Source: Chitinophaga eiseniae | GTDB taxonomy: Bacteria; Bacteroidota; Bacteroidia; Chitinophagales; Chitinophagaceae | Direction: 5' to 3' | NCBI RefSeq assembly: GCF_900167135.1 | Contig: NZ_FUWZ01000003.1 | Coordinates: 620,001-684,000, forward strand | Length of the DNA: 64,000 nucleotides | Shown here: piece by piece, positions 9,101-17,663 of the stretch | Layout of the letters: each line of letters starts with the position of its first letter | Position numbering within the stretch: the stretch's first letter is position 1 | Program-made: the position numbers and the translations under genes | Notes under the pieces: generated by a model | Told to the model about the DNA's origin: nothing | Databases searched by the model: none | The model's input: the letters and a program-made list of their open reading frames with translations, nothing else

Positions 9101-9132
9101 TTTTGATATGCAATTAACAAAGCGTGTTTCCG

Positions 9133-10143
9133 CTATTTGTTCATGATGTCTTTCCAGGTCTCCATCATGTTTTTGGAACCGATAAAAATAGGCACCCGCT
9201 GGTGCAGCTGTACCGGTTTCAGTTCCAGCAGGCGCTGACGGCTGTTGGCCATAGACATTCCGCCGGCCTTTTCCATGAGGAAAGACATGGGGTTACACTC
9301 GTAGCAGAGCCGCAGACGGCCCGATTTATACTTGCCGAAGGCGGGGTACATGAAAATCCCTCCCTGTATGAGCGTACGGTGTATTTCCGCTACCATGCAG
9401 CCTACAAAGCGATGCCGGTAAATACGGTCGTTTTCATCCCTTGCCATAAAATGATCGATGGAATGGCGCACTTTCTCTTCATACAGGTGATAGTAACCTA
9501 CGTTGACGGAGAAGATATCGCTTTCCGGCGGGCATTTCAGGTTCGGGTGCGACAGGCAGAACTCTCCGATGGAAGGGTCGAGGGTAAAGCCCTGCACGCT
9601 GCGGCGGGTGGCATATACCATCATGGTGGAAGACCCGTAGATGATATATCCGGCCGCAATCTGCTGGGTGCCCGGCTGCAGGAAGTCCTCCAGGTTACAC
9701 TCTTCCCCTTCCGCCGACAGGCGGCGGTATACGGAGAAGATGGTGCCGATGGACACATTTACGTCAATATTGCTGGAGCCGTCCAGGGGATCGAGCAATA
9801 CCACATATTTGGATTTTTTAGAGTGTTCGTCGTTGAAGGCGATAAAGTGTTCTTCTTCTTCAGAAGCCACTCCACAGCAGTAGATGCTGGTACGCAGTGA
9901 ATTGATAAACTGTTCGTTGGCAAATTCGTCGAGTTTCTTTACGGATTCCCCCTGAACATTGGTTTTCCCGGCTTCGCCCAGGATATCGGCGATACCGGCC
10001 TTGTTTACCTCCACGTTTACCCTTTTGGCGGCCAGACCAATATCACGCAGTAAACCTGACAGCTGGCCGGTGGCGCCAGGATAGTTACGTAACTCCTGGA
10101 TGGTAAATTCATCCAGTGTCATTACTTTTTGCTTGTGATTCAT
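9133..10143 (-). CDS. fbp: Class 1 fructose-1,6-bisphosphatase
   Basis: This cytoplasmic enzyme removes the 1-phosphate of fructose-1,6-bisphosphate in gluconeogenesis. The metal- and phosphate-binding motif DPLDGSSNIDVNVSIGT lies near residues 122-138, and the C-terminal GGIFMYP and YECNPMSFLMEKAGGMS motifs of the class I family are present. At 336 residues it has the standard length. The gene is divergent from the aspartokinase gene with a 144-bp shared promoter region, and a terminator follows 33 bp after the stop. Confidence 0.96.
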   Translation of the reverse strand: MNHKQKVMTLDEFTIQELRNYPGATGQLSGLLRDIGLAAKRVNVEVNKAGIADILGEAGKTNVQGESVKKLDEFANEQFINSLRTSIYCCGVASEEEEHFIAFNDEHSKKSKYVVLLDPLDGSSNIDVNVSIGTIFSVYRRLSAEGEECNLEDFLQPGTQQIAAGYIIYGSSTMMVYATRRSVQGFTLDPSIGEFCLSHPNLKCPPESDIFSVNVGYYHLYEEKVRHSIDHFMARDENDRIYRHRFVGCMVAEIHRTLIQGGIFMYPAFGKYKSGRLRLCYECNPMSFLMEKAGGMSMANSRQRLLELKPVQLHQRVPIFIGSKNMMETWKDIMNK

Positions 10144-10247
10144 AACGTTGTTTCAGTTTTCCGGGACGAAATTAACGGAATAAGCGCTTATTTTAAGGGA
10201 AATGTCATTTATCTGTAAACAGATTTTAAAACAATTCTAAACTTGCC

Positions 10248-10255
10248 TTACTTTG
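10248..10255 (+). promoter_or_regulatory. Possible -7 box upstream of the aspartokinase gene
   Basis: TTACTTTG differs by one base from the Bacteroidota consensus TAnnTTTG and lies 32 bp before the ATG at 10288. No clear -33 element was found. Confidence 0.35.
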
Positions 10256-10287
10256 CCAAATAATTTTTCAAAAGGACAAACTATCAT

Positions 10288-11556
10288 ATGAAGGTTTTCA
10301 AGTTTGGCGGCGCAAGTTTAGAAAGTGTTGAACGCATTAAGCAAGTAGCACAGATCGTCCAGTCATTTCCGGACGACAAACTCCTGATCGTTATCTCGGC
10401 CATGGGGAAAACGACCAATGAACTGGAAAAGGTGGCGCAGAACTTTTACATGCGTAAAAGGGAAATAGCCGCCCAACTGTTGTACAATGTAGAACAACAG
10501 CATATCCAGGTGGCCGAGTCCCTGCTGGGCAACCGCGAGCATCCGCTCTTCGCGCAGCTGCAGCAGTTCTTTACCGAAGCAGAATGGACGCTGGGAGAAA
10601 AACCCCTGCGGGCATATGACTACTACTACGATCAACTGGTCGGCATGGGAGAGCTCCTCAGCACCGCCATCGTCAGCGCCTTCTTTAACACCATCGGCTT
10701 ATCCAATACCTGGGTGGATGTACGGGACGTGTTCCGTACAGACGACAACTTCCGGGATGCCAATATCGACTGGGCCTTTACCCAGAAGCAGGTCACCGAA
10801 AAGGTAGTGCCGCTTTTCAACCAGACCAATATCGTTATCGCACAGGGATTCATCGGCAGCACCGACCAGAATGAAAGTGTAACGCTGGGCCGGGAAGGCT
10901 CAGATTATTCCGCCGCCGTATTTGCCAATATGCTCGACGCTGAAAGCCAGACCATCTGGAAAGACGTGGAAGGCCTCAAAAACGCCGACCCGAAACTGTT
11001 CCCCAATACGGTCAACATTCCCGAGATCAGCTACGGAGAGGTGATTGAAATGGCCTACTACGGTGCGCAGGTGATCCACCCGAAAACCATCAAACCCCTG
11101 CAGAACAAACAGATCCCGCTGCTGGTAAAATGTTTCCTGGACAAGAACCTGCCAGGCACCATCATCAAGGAACAGGCAGACACCCGCCAGCTGCCACCTA
11201 TCATCGTACTGAAAAGAAACCAGGTGTTGCTGACGCTGACATCCAAAGACTATGCATTTATCACAGAAGATAAAATCAGCGACATCTACGAAACTTTCCA
11301 CCGCCTGAAAGTGAAGATCAACCTGATGCAGAACGGAGCCATCACCTTCTCCTGCTGCATTGACCACAACCCGGAAAAGATCGAACTGCTGATCAAGGCG
11401 CTGCATAACGACTTTAAAATTTCCTATAACGAAGCGCTGGAGCTGCTGACCGTACGTTACTACCAGGACGGCCTCCTCGAAGATCTCAGCAACCACCACA
11501 CCGTACTGCTGGAACAACGTTCCAAAGTAACCGTGCAAAGGCTGCTGAAGAAATAG
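10288..11556 (+). CDS. Aspartate kinase (monofunctional)
   Basis: The protein phosphorylates aspartate, the first step to lysine, diaminopimelate, threonine and methionine. The kinase domain begins KVFKFGGASLES and has TLGREGSDYSAA (about residues 197-208) and the DVEGLKNADPK substrate loop (about 227-237). The C-terminal part from about 305 looks like ACT regulatory sequence. At 422 residues it is a single-function enzyme, unlike the ThrA-type fusion at 42881, so it probably serves the lysine/diaminopimelate branch. The gene is divergent from fbp and is followed by the large inverted repeat at 11564-11788, whose left arm starts only 8 bp after the stop. Confidence 0.93.
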   Translation: MKVFKFGGASLESVERIKQVAQIVQSFPDDKLLIVISAMGKTTNELEKVAQNFYMRKREIAAQLLYNVEQQHIQVAESLLGNREHPLFAQLQQFFTEAEWTLGEKPLRAYDYYYDQLVGMGELLSTAIVSAFFNTIGLSNTWVDVRDVFRTDDNFRDANIDWAFTQKQVTEKVVPLFNQTNIVIAQGFIGSTDQNESVTLGREGSDYSAAVFANMLDAESQTIWKDVEGLKNADPKLFPNTVNIPEISYGEVIEMAYYGAQVIHPKTIKPLQNKQIPLLVKCFLDKNLPGTIIKEQADTRQLPPIIVLKRNQVLLTLTSKDYAFITEDKISDIYETFHRLKVKINLMQNGAITFSCCIDHNPEKIELLIKALHNDFKISYNEALELLTVRYYQDGLLEDLSNHHTVLLEQRSKVTVQRLLKK

Positions 11557-11563
11557 CTTCTCG

Positions 11564-11788
11564 TCTCGCAAAGCTCGCTAAGTTTTTTGCCTGTGTTTTG
11601 AGGTAATTAAGAACGCAAAGACTTGAAGATCAGGTTTTGCTGATTATTCTATATAATATACTGTTAGTTAATTATCTAGTAGATTGGCTCTATAGTTTTA
11701 TTTTATAGTCGGTGTCGGTGGTCAATCGCTCCTTTGCGTTCTTAATTACCTCAAAACACAGGCAAAAAACTTAGCGTGCTTTGCGAGA
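11564..11788. repeat. 57-bp near-perfect inverted repeat flanking a 111-bp AT-rich centre
   Basis: The left arm (11564-11620) and right arm (11732-11788) are reverse complements over 57 bp with one mismatch (T at 11574). The arms contain CGCAAAG and CGCTAAG words, which I recall from intergenic repeats of other Bacteroidota. The 111-bp centre is AT-rich and has no reading frame of note. The element fills much of the 429-bp gap after the aspartokinase gene. It could be a MITE-like mobile repeat or a very large terminator hairpin; no target duplication is evident by eye. Confidence 0.85.
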
Positions 11789-11934
11789 AAAAACCGCTTA
11801 TCCCCGGATTTTAACAACCATACCATTCCCCGTTTCTGAATCAATTCCCTGCTTAAATTTACATTGGTTTCCACTGCTTTGAGATCGGAACAGGTGCCCT
11901 CCTGCCCCAATTATAATTTTTTTTTGACCGGAGG
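11789..11934. other. Intergenic spacer, no gene seen
   Basis: Between the inverted repeat and the ECF-like promoter there is ordinary intergenic sequence. I see no reading frame, tRNA or strong hairpin. Confidence 0.6.
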
Positions 11935-11963
11935 TGCAACCTTTTTTCAGAAGGGTCGTCTTT
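11935..11963 (+). promoter_or_regulatory. ECF-sigma-like promoter for the small lipoprotein gene
   Basis: TGCAACCTTTT at 11935-11945 and GTCGTCTTT at 11955-11963 match the general ECF layout, an AAC-type -35 element and a CGTC -10 element, 15 bp apart between AACC and CGTC. Transcription would start near 11968, about 18 bp before the ATG at 11986. The site does not resemble the housekeeping TAnnTTTG promoter. Confidence 0.55.
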
Positions 11964-11985
11964 AAGATGTAAAAAGTGCTATAAG

Positions 11986-12264
11986 ATGAAAAAAGCCGCC
12001 CTGTTACTGATAGTTACCAGCTGTATCGCGTTAGTGCTTGCCTGCAAGGACCTGCTGAAAGATATGGCGCCGATGCAGAGCAGTTCTCCGGATATTCTGC
12101 CTTTATTCGTGATAACAGATGCCAATTGGCCCGGTGCGTTGCCCGCCCGCCAGGCTGATGCCGATGTTGCCCCGGAAAACGCGCTGCTGCGGCCGAAACC
12201 TATTCAGGATGCTGTAAAAACTATTTTCAATATATACCATTCACAAAACCAGATCCGGCAGTAA
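11986..12264 (+). CDS. Small hypothetical lipoprotein
   Basis: The 92-residue product has a lipoprotein signal peptide (KKAALLLIVTSCIALVLAC, lipobox LVLAC, acylated Cys near residue 20). The mature part is only about 70 residues, polar, and matches no family I recognise. It is preceded by an ECF-sigma-like promoter and followed, 61 bp later, by a TonB-dependent-receptor-like gene on the same strand, so the two may be co-expressed. The function is unknown. Its reality rests on the clean lipobox, the promoter match and its position. Confidence 0.62.
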   Translation: MKKAALLLIVTSCIALVLACKDLLKDMAPMQSSSPDILPLFVITDANWPGALPARQADADVAPENALLRPKPIQDAVKTIFNIYHSQNQIRQ

Positions 12265-12325
12265 TCAACTAACTGTCTCCTAATCAACTTATTGGAATCG
12301 CTTCTGAGAAAATCTAAACGGTCGT

Positions 12326-14764
12326 ATGAAAAAATTCATCATCGTGCTGGGGATACTTATGTCCGCTGTCATGTACGCTTTTGCACAAAAAAACCCTACC
12401 GGCACCATTTCCTTTAAAATAACAGACGCTACCGGCAAGCCGCTTCCTTTTGCCAGCGTGTTGCTGCGCAAAACGCTGGACTCTGCACAGGTAAAAGGCC
12501 AGATGTCTTCCGAATCCGGCGAAGGCCGTTTCGAAAAAATAGCTTTCGGCCAATACTTCCTGCAGGTATCCCAGATGGGCTTTAGCACCCAATATGCCGC
12601 CAATTTTACCATAGACGCCTCTCATACGACCTTGGCCATACCCTCCATCGCCCTGCAGCCGCTGTCTAAAAGCCTGCAAACGGTGAATGTGACCGCCACG
12701 CGGCCCTTTATTGAGAAAGGTGCCGGTAAAACGGTGCTCAACGTGGAAAGCAGCGTAACCGCCGTCGGCAACAGCGCGCTGGACATTCTGAAAAGAGCCC
12801 CCGGCGTACAGATAGATAACAATGAAAACGTGAAAATGAAAGGTCAGACCGTCACCGTGATGATCGACGGAAAGCTCACCTACCTCAGCGGGGAAGACCT
12901 GACCAACCTCCTGAAAAACACCCCTGGCGAATCCATCTCCCAGATAGAAATTCTCACCAGCCCCTCCGCGAAGTACGACGCCTCCGGCAATGGCGGTATC
13001 ATCAACATAAAAACAAAAAAAGGCAAACTCACCGGTATCAACGGCACCGTGAACGCCACCCTGTCCCAGTCCCGCTACGGTACCTACAGCGCCAACGGCA
13101 CGTTCAACTGGCGCACCACCAAATTTAACCTGTTCGGCGATCTGGGCAGGACCGACCGCCCCTTCCAGATCACCCGTAAATACAGCAGAGCCTTCAACGA
13201 TAAAGGCGTGGTGACCGAACAAACACAGGATATCTTTCAACGCAACCGCTTTCAGCGCAACGCTGCCAAAATCGGCTTCGATTATTTCCTCAACGACAAA
13301 CATACATTGGGCTTCATTGTGAACGGATTTAAAAACCGCTTCAGTAACCAGATATACAGCAACACCTACTTCATGAACAAGCCGGGCGCTCCCGCCGACT
13401 CCCTGGTAAACTCCTACACGACCAACAACAACCGTTTCAATAACATCGCCATTAACCTGAACTACAAAGCCGTATTGGATACTGCCGGCCGGGAATACAG
13501 CGTAGACGCCGACTTTGCCCGTTTCAACTCCGACAGGGCACTGGTGCTGAATGACAGTATGCTGGATGTAAAAAGTCAGCGGGTACGCAATCCAAACGGT
13601 ATTCGCAACCAGGGCGGTACACAGATCACCATCAAAAGCCTGAAAGGAGACTTCGCCTGGCCGCTGGGTAAAAACGGAAAAGTGGAAGCCGGCGTAAAAG
13701 CCAGCCTCGTGACCACTACCAACCGACTGGCCTATGATTCCCTCAAAAACGGCGAATATATTTTCGCCCCCAGCCAGAGCAATGAATTTAAATACCAGGA
13801 AGATGTGTACGCCGCCTATGCCAGCTATAAAAAACAACTGACACCGAAAACCGGCATCCAGGCGGGTCTGAGAGTGGAAAACACCCAGTCGGACGGTTAC
13901 TCCGTTACCCTGAAAAGCCAGGTAAAGCGTCACTACACTGACTTCTTCCCCAACCTCACCATCGATCAGAAACTGAATGACAACAACAAAATCAGCCTCG
14001 CCTACTCCCGTCGTATCGAACGCCCGGAATACGGCCAGCTGAACCCGTTCATGTTCTATCTCGACCGGTACACCTTCTTCAGAGGCAACCCTTATCTGCA
14101 GCCGCAGTACACCAACAACGTGGAACTGGCGTATACCTTCAAAGACAAGTACATCGCCACGCTGGGATACAACCGCACGACTGATGTCATTAATGAATTC
14201 CTGTACCAGGACGACAGCGCCAAAACATCTACCAGCACGCTGATGAACTACCAGAAAAGCCATGTGTACAGTCTTGCCGTCACATTGCCTTTCCAGGTCA
14301 CCAGGTGGTGGATGAGCGATAACAACCTGAACGCCGCCTATAACGACTACTACTTTACCAATAACAAGAACCAGCCGGAGATGACCAGCAGCTTCACCTA
14401 CAGCTTCAACAGCACCAACACCATTACGCTGCCCAAAGATTTTAAGCTGGAAGTATCGGGTTATTATAACTCTCCTTTTGTGTACGCCATCTTTAAAGGT
14501 TATAACGAATACAACCTGAACCTCGGCATACAGAAAACGTTCTGGGACAAAAAAGCCACCATTAAATTCAACTACAACAATATCCTGCGGAATGAGTCCT
14601 ACAGAGGTATTGCACAATACAGCAACCTGGCGCTGCACATTTTCAACACCTGGCAGTTCAGGACCGCCAGCGTCTACTTCAGCTACCGCTTTGGCAACAG
14701 CAGCATCAAGGCGGCCCGCGAAAGGAAGACAGGTACCAGCGACGAACAGAAAAGAGCAGGTTAA
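12326..14764 (+). CDS. Outer-membrane beta-barrel protein with TonB-dependent receptor features
   Basis: The 812-residue protein has a signal peptide (ending VMYAFAQ), a carboxypeptidase-regulatory-like beta-sandwich domain (about residues 28-110, ITDATGKPLPFASVLL), a plug-like region (about 115-225, including GNSALDILKRAPGVQID and GNGGIINIKTKK), and a long beta-barrel. This is the OMP_b-brl_3 group of TonB-linked barrels of Bacteroidota. They take part in uptake or export across the outer membrane; the substrate is unknown, and no SusD partner is next to it. The TAA stop lies in a TTAA shared with the stop of the convergent nuoN. Confidence 0.88.
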   Translation: MKKFIIVLGILMSAVMYAFAQKNPTGTISFKITDATGKPLPFASVLLRKTLDSAQVKGQMSSESGEGRFEKIAFGQYFLQVSQMGFSTQYAANFTIDASHTTLAIPSIALQPLSKSLQTVNVTATRPFIEKGAGKTVLNVESSVTAVGNSALDILKRAPGVQIDNNENVKMKGQTVTVMIDGKLTYLSGEDLTNLLKNTPGESISQIEILTSPSAKYDASGNGGIINIKTKKGKLTGINGTVNATLSQSRYGTYSANGTFNWRTTKFNLFGDLGRTDRPFQITRKYSRAFNDKGVVTEQTQDIFQRNRFQRNAAKIGFDYFLNDKHTLGFIVNGFKNRFSNQIYSNTYFMNKPGAPADSLVNSYTTNNNRFNNIAINLNYKAVLDTAGREYSVDADFARFNSDRALVLNDSMLDVKSQRVRNPNGIRNQGGTQITIKSLKGDFAWPLGKNGKVEAGVKASLVTTTNRLAYDSLKNGEYIFAPSQSNEFKYQEDVYAAYASYKKQLTPKTGIQAGLRVENTQSDGYSVTLKSQVKRHYTDFFPNLTIDQKLNDNNKISLAYSRRIERPEYGQLNPFMFYLDRYTFFRGNPYLQPQYTNNVELAYTFKDKYIATLGYNRTTDVINEFLYQDDSAKTSTSTLMNYQKSHVYSLAVTLPFQVTRWWMSDNNLNAAYNDYYFTNNKNQPEMTSSFTYSFNSTNTITLPKDFKLEVSGYYNSPFVYAIFKGYNEYNLNLGIQKTFWDKKATIKFNYNNILRNESYRGIAQYSNLALHIFNTWQFRTASVYFSYRFGNSSIKAARERKTGTSDEQKRAG

Positions 14765-16200
14765 ACGATCATTTTCATCATCTGCTGAATCAGTTGCATC
14801 ATCGCGGTGGGATATACCCCGAGCCCTATCAGTACCAGCGTCAGCAACATCAGCGTGATATTACCGGCTACGGGCAGCGAGGGTTTGATATACGTCACCT
14901 CCCCTGTAGCCGGTGCTTTAAACATCATGGCGATAATGCGGATATAATAATACAACCCGATCACACTGTTGATGACCAGCATAAACAACAGGAACCACAT
15001 GTGCCCGTTCACGCCAGCCATCACGATATAGAACTTACCGATAAAGCCCGCCGTCAGCGGGATGCCCGCCAGAGATAGCAACATCGCAGTAAATACCGTC
15101 GCCACCCAGGGATAGCGCCAGAACATGCCGCGGTAATCGTCCAGCGTTTCCGCGTCCTGTACGCTGCTGCTCATCACGATCAGCACCCCGAAAGCGCCGA
15201 TGCTGGTAATAAAATAAGCTACCAGGTAGAAAGAAATCGCTTCCAGCCCCGTTTGTACGCCTGAGAGAAAAGCAACCAGAATGTAGCCCATATGGGCGAT
15301 AGAAGAATAAGCCAGGATACGTTTTATGTTCTGCTGGGTCAGCGCCAGCCAGTTGCCCGCGAACATGGAAGCTACCGCCACAATGGCCAGCATCCACCAT
15401 ATCATCGAGTAGTCGTTGCCGTGAATATCCACGTAAAAACGGATCAGCACTACCAGCATCCCACCCTTGGAGATAGTAGCAATAAAAGCCGATACCGGCA
15501 ACGGCGCACCTTCGTAAATGTCCGGCGCCCACATATGGAACGGCACCACGCCCAATTTGAAACCGATGCCGATCAGCATCATGCCGAAGCCTGCCAGCAC
15601 GGTGACCGGTATATATCCAGCCTGCCGCAACGCAGCACCGATACCCGGAAAATCCATATGCCCCGTAAACGCATACACGAGCGCCATACCAAACAACAGA
15701 AAGGCAGAAGACAATGCCGCCAGGATAAGGTATTTGATGCCGGCCTCGTCTGAACGCTCCCGCGCCCGCAGATAAGCGATCAGTCCGTACAGACTGATAC
15801 TGAGTATTTCCAGGCCCAGGAACAGCGACATAAAATGACGGCTCACCACCAACACCAACGCCCCGGTGGTGGCCAGCGGCAACAGGAGATAATATTCCTC
15901 CTTGCGTTCTTCCCTTTCTTCAAAATAGTTGTAGGACAACAGCAGAATGATAAAACCCGAAGTGAGCACCAACCCGGTATTGAAGAGCGAAAACTCGTCC
16001 ACTACCAGCAGCGGCGGCACCGCATGCGGGATATACAATGCCGCGGGGATGATAGCCGTCAGCGCCATCAGGTAGGCCAGCAATGAAAAGGCATACGTGA
16101 TGCGGTGATTACGTTTAATGGCAATCAGCAGCATAGAGATCACCACCGCTGTGAACAGGGTGATCAATGGCCCGAGGCTTATGAAATCAGCGAACGACAT
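14761..16200 (-). CDS. nuoN: NADH-quinone oxidoreductase subunit N
   Basis: NuoN is one of the three antiporter-like proton-pumping subunits in the membrane arm of complex I. The 479-residue protein is hydrophobic throughout, with about 14 predicted membrane segments and the family core LILAALSSAFLLFGMALVYAF, of which GIGFKLGVVPFHMWAPDIYEG (trimmed) holds the conserved Lys and His in the mid-membrane channel (about residues 215-235). It is the last gene of the operon and overlaps nuoM by 14 bp. Its stop is kissed by the stop of the convergent barrel gene. Confidence 0.95.
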   Translation of the reverse strand: MSFADFISLGPLITLFTAVVISMLLIAIKRNHRITYAFSLLAYLMALTAIIPAALYIPHAVPPLLVVDEFSLFNTGLVLTSGFIILLLSYNYFEEREERKEEYYLLLPLATTGALVLVVSRHFMSLFLGLEILSISLYGLIAYLRARERSDEAGIKYLILAALSSAFLLFGMALVYAFTGHMDFPGIGAALRQAGYIPVTVLAGFGMMLIGIGFKLGVVPFHMWAPDIYEGAPLPVSAFIATISKGGMLVVLIRFYVDIHGNDYSMIWWMLAIVAVASMFAGNWLALTQQNIKRILAYSSIAHMGYILVAFLSGVQTGLEAISFYLVAYFITSIGAFGVLIVMSSSVQDAETLDDYRGMFWRYPWVATVFTAMLLSLAGIPLTAGFIGKFYIVMAGVNGHMWFLLFMLVINSVIGLYYYIRIIAMMFKAPATGEVTYIKPSLPVAGNITLMLLTLVLIGLGVYPTAMMQLIQQMMKMIV

Positions 16201-17638
16201 AATCAGTTTTTTGAGAGGTTTTCAAAACCGGTTGCGGATGTAATCCCAGTAAAAGAATGGCCATCACCAGCGCCACGATGATCAGCAGTTCCCTTCTGTT
16301 GAGATCAGGTAAAGCATACTGCCGGGTAGCCTGCCCGAAGAATACTTTCTGCATAATGCGCAGGGAATAGGCAGTAGCCACCACGAGGCCTATGGCCGCA
16401 AAGACCGTGATCCAGCGGTTGGCCTGCCAGCTGCCCAGCAGGATGAGGAATTCTGCTACAAAGTTGCCCAGTCCAGGCAGCCCCAGCGACGCCATCACGA
16501 AGATCATGGCTGCGCTGCCCATCACCGGCATCCTGGACCACAGCCCTCCCATCTCCAGGATGTTGCGGGTATGGATACGCTCATACAGCGCGCCGGCAAT
16601 GATAAACAAGGCGCCGGTGCTGATACCATGGGCGATCATCTGCATCACCACCCCTTCGTAAGCCAGTGCATTAAAGGAAAAAGCCCCCACCAGTACAAAC
16701 CCCATGTGACTCACGCTCGTATAGGCGATGAGCCGCTTCAGGTCTGTCTGCGCATAGGCCAGCATACCGCCATAGATGATGCCCAGCACCCCGAGGAACA
16801 TGATCCACGGCGCAAAATAGGCCGATGCCTCCGGGAACAGCGGCAATACCAGTCGCAGGATACCATACGCCCCCGTCTTCAGCAGCAGCCCGGCCAGAAT
16901 CACACTACCGGCCGTCGGCGCTTCGGTGTGCGCATCCGGCAGCCAGGTATGAAACGGCACGGCCGGCAGCTTCACCATAAAAGCGACGAGGAAACCCAGC
17001 ATCAGCCAGCGGGCTGTTTCCTGCTGCATTGGTGTGTTCAGCAGGGAGAAGTAATCATACGTATATACGCCGGTGTTAGCGCCGTGAATGAAATACAGCG
17101 CCAGGATAGCCAGCAACATCAACAGGCCGCCGGCCTGCGTAAAAATGAAAAACTTATTGGCCGCATACTCCCTGTTCTCGTGTCCCCAGATACCAATCAA
17201 AAAATACATCGGTATCAGCATCATCTCCCAGAAAAAGTAAAAGAGAAAAAGGTCCATGGTCAGGAACACCCCGGTGATGCCCGCCAGAACGAACAGCAGG
17301 TTAAAATGAAAGAAACCCGCCCGCTGGTTAATTTCCTTCCAGGAAATCAATACAGCCAGCGTGCCGAGAAAAAAGGTTAGTATCAGCATCAGCAGCGACA
17401 AGCCGTCCATGGCCAGGTTCAGGCTGATACCAAAATGCGGCACCCAGTCTGTTTTATACTGGTATAACCACCGGCCGCCGGAAGCAGGATGGGTAGCCCA
17501 TATCTGCGCCGTTATCGCCAGGTCCACCAACAGGCAGGCCAGCGCTATATATCTCGACCACAGCGTGTTCCGCGCCGCCGCTATCCAGGACAGCAGCCCT
17601 CCGGCCAACGGAATGATGATCAGTAACAGGAGAATCAT
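16187..17638 (-). CDS. nuoM: NADH-quinone oxidoreductase subunit M
   Basis: NuoM is the second antiporter-like subunit. The 483-residue protein has about 14 membrane segments, the conserved Glu in FFWEMMLIPMYFLIG (about residue 137) and the Lys-containing FMVKLPAVPFHTWLPDAH (about 220-236), both part of the proton path. The product has the usual length for E. coli-type NuoM. It overlaps nuoN by 14 bp and lies 25 bp downstream of nuoL. Confidence 0.96.
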   Translation of the reverse strand: MILLLLIIIPLAGGLLSWIAAARNTLWSRYIALACLLVDLAITAQIWATHPASGGRWLYQYKTDWVPHFGISLNLAMDGLSLLMLILTFFLGTLAVLISWKEINQRAGFFHFNLLFVLAGITGVFLTMDLFLFYFFWEMMLIPMYFLIGIWGHENREYAANKFFIFTQAGGLLMLLAILALYFIHGANTGVYTYDYFSLLNTPMQQETARWLMLGFLVAFMVKLPAVPFHTWLPDAHTEAPTAGSVILAGLLLKTGAYGILRLVLPLFPEASAYFAPWIMFLGVLGIIYGGMLAYAQTDLKRLIAYTSVSHMGFVLVGAFSFNALAYEGVVMQMIAHGISTGALFIIAGALYERIHTRNILEMGGLWSRMPVMGSAAMIFVMASLGLPGLGNFVAEFLILLGSWQANRWITVFAAIGLVVATAYSLRIMQKVFFGQATRQYALPDLNRRELLIIVALVMAILLLGLHPQPVLKTSQKTDYVVR

Positions 17639-17663
17639 TGTTGTTACATTTTAACCGTTAACG

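Noticed and set aside
12314-14638. A long minus-strand frame of 774 codons over the receptor gene
   Set aside because: It is the antisense of the receptor gene, whose own frame has a signal peptide and known domains.
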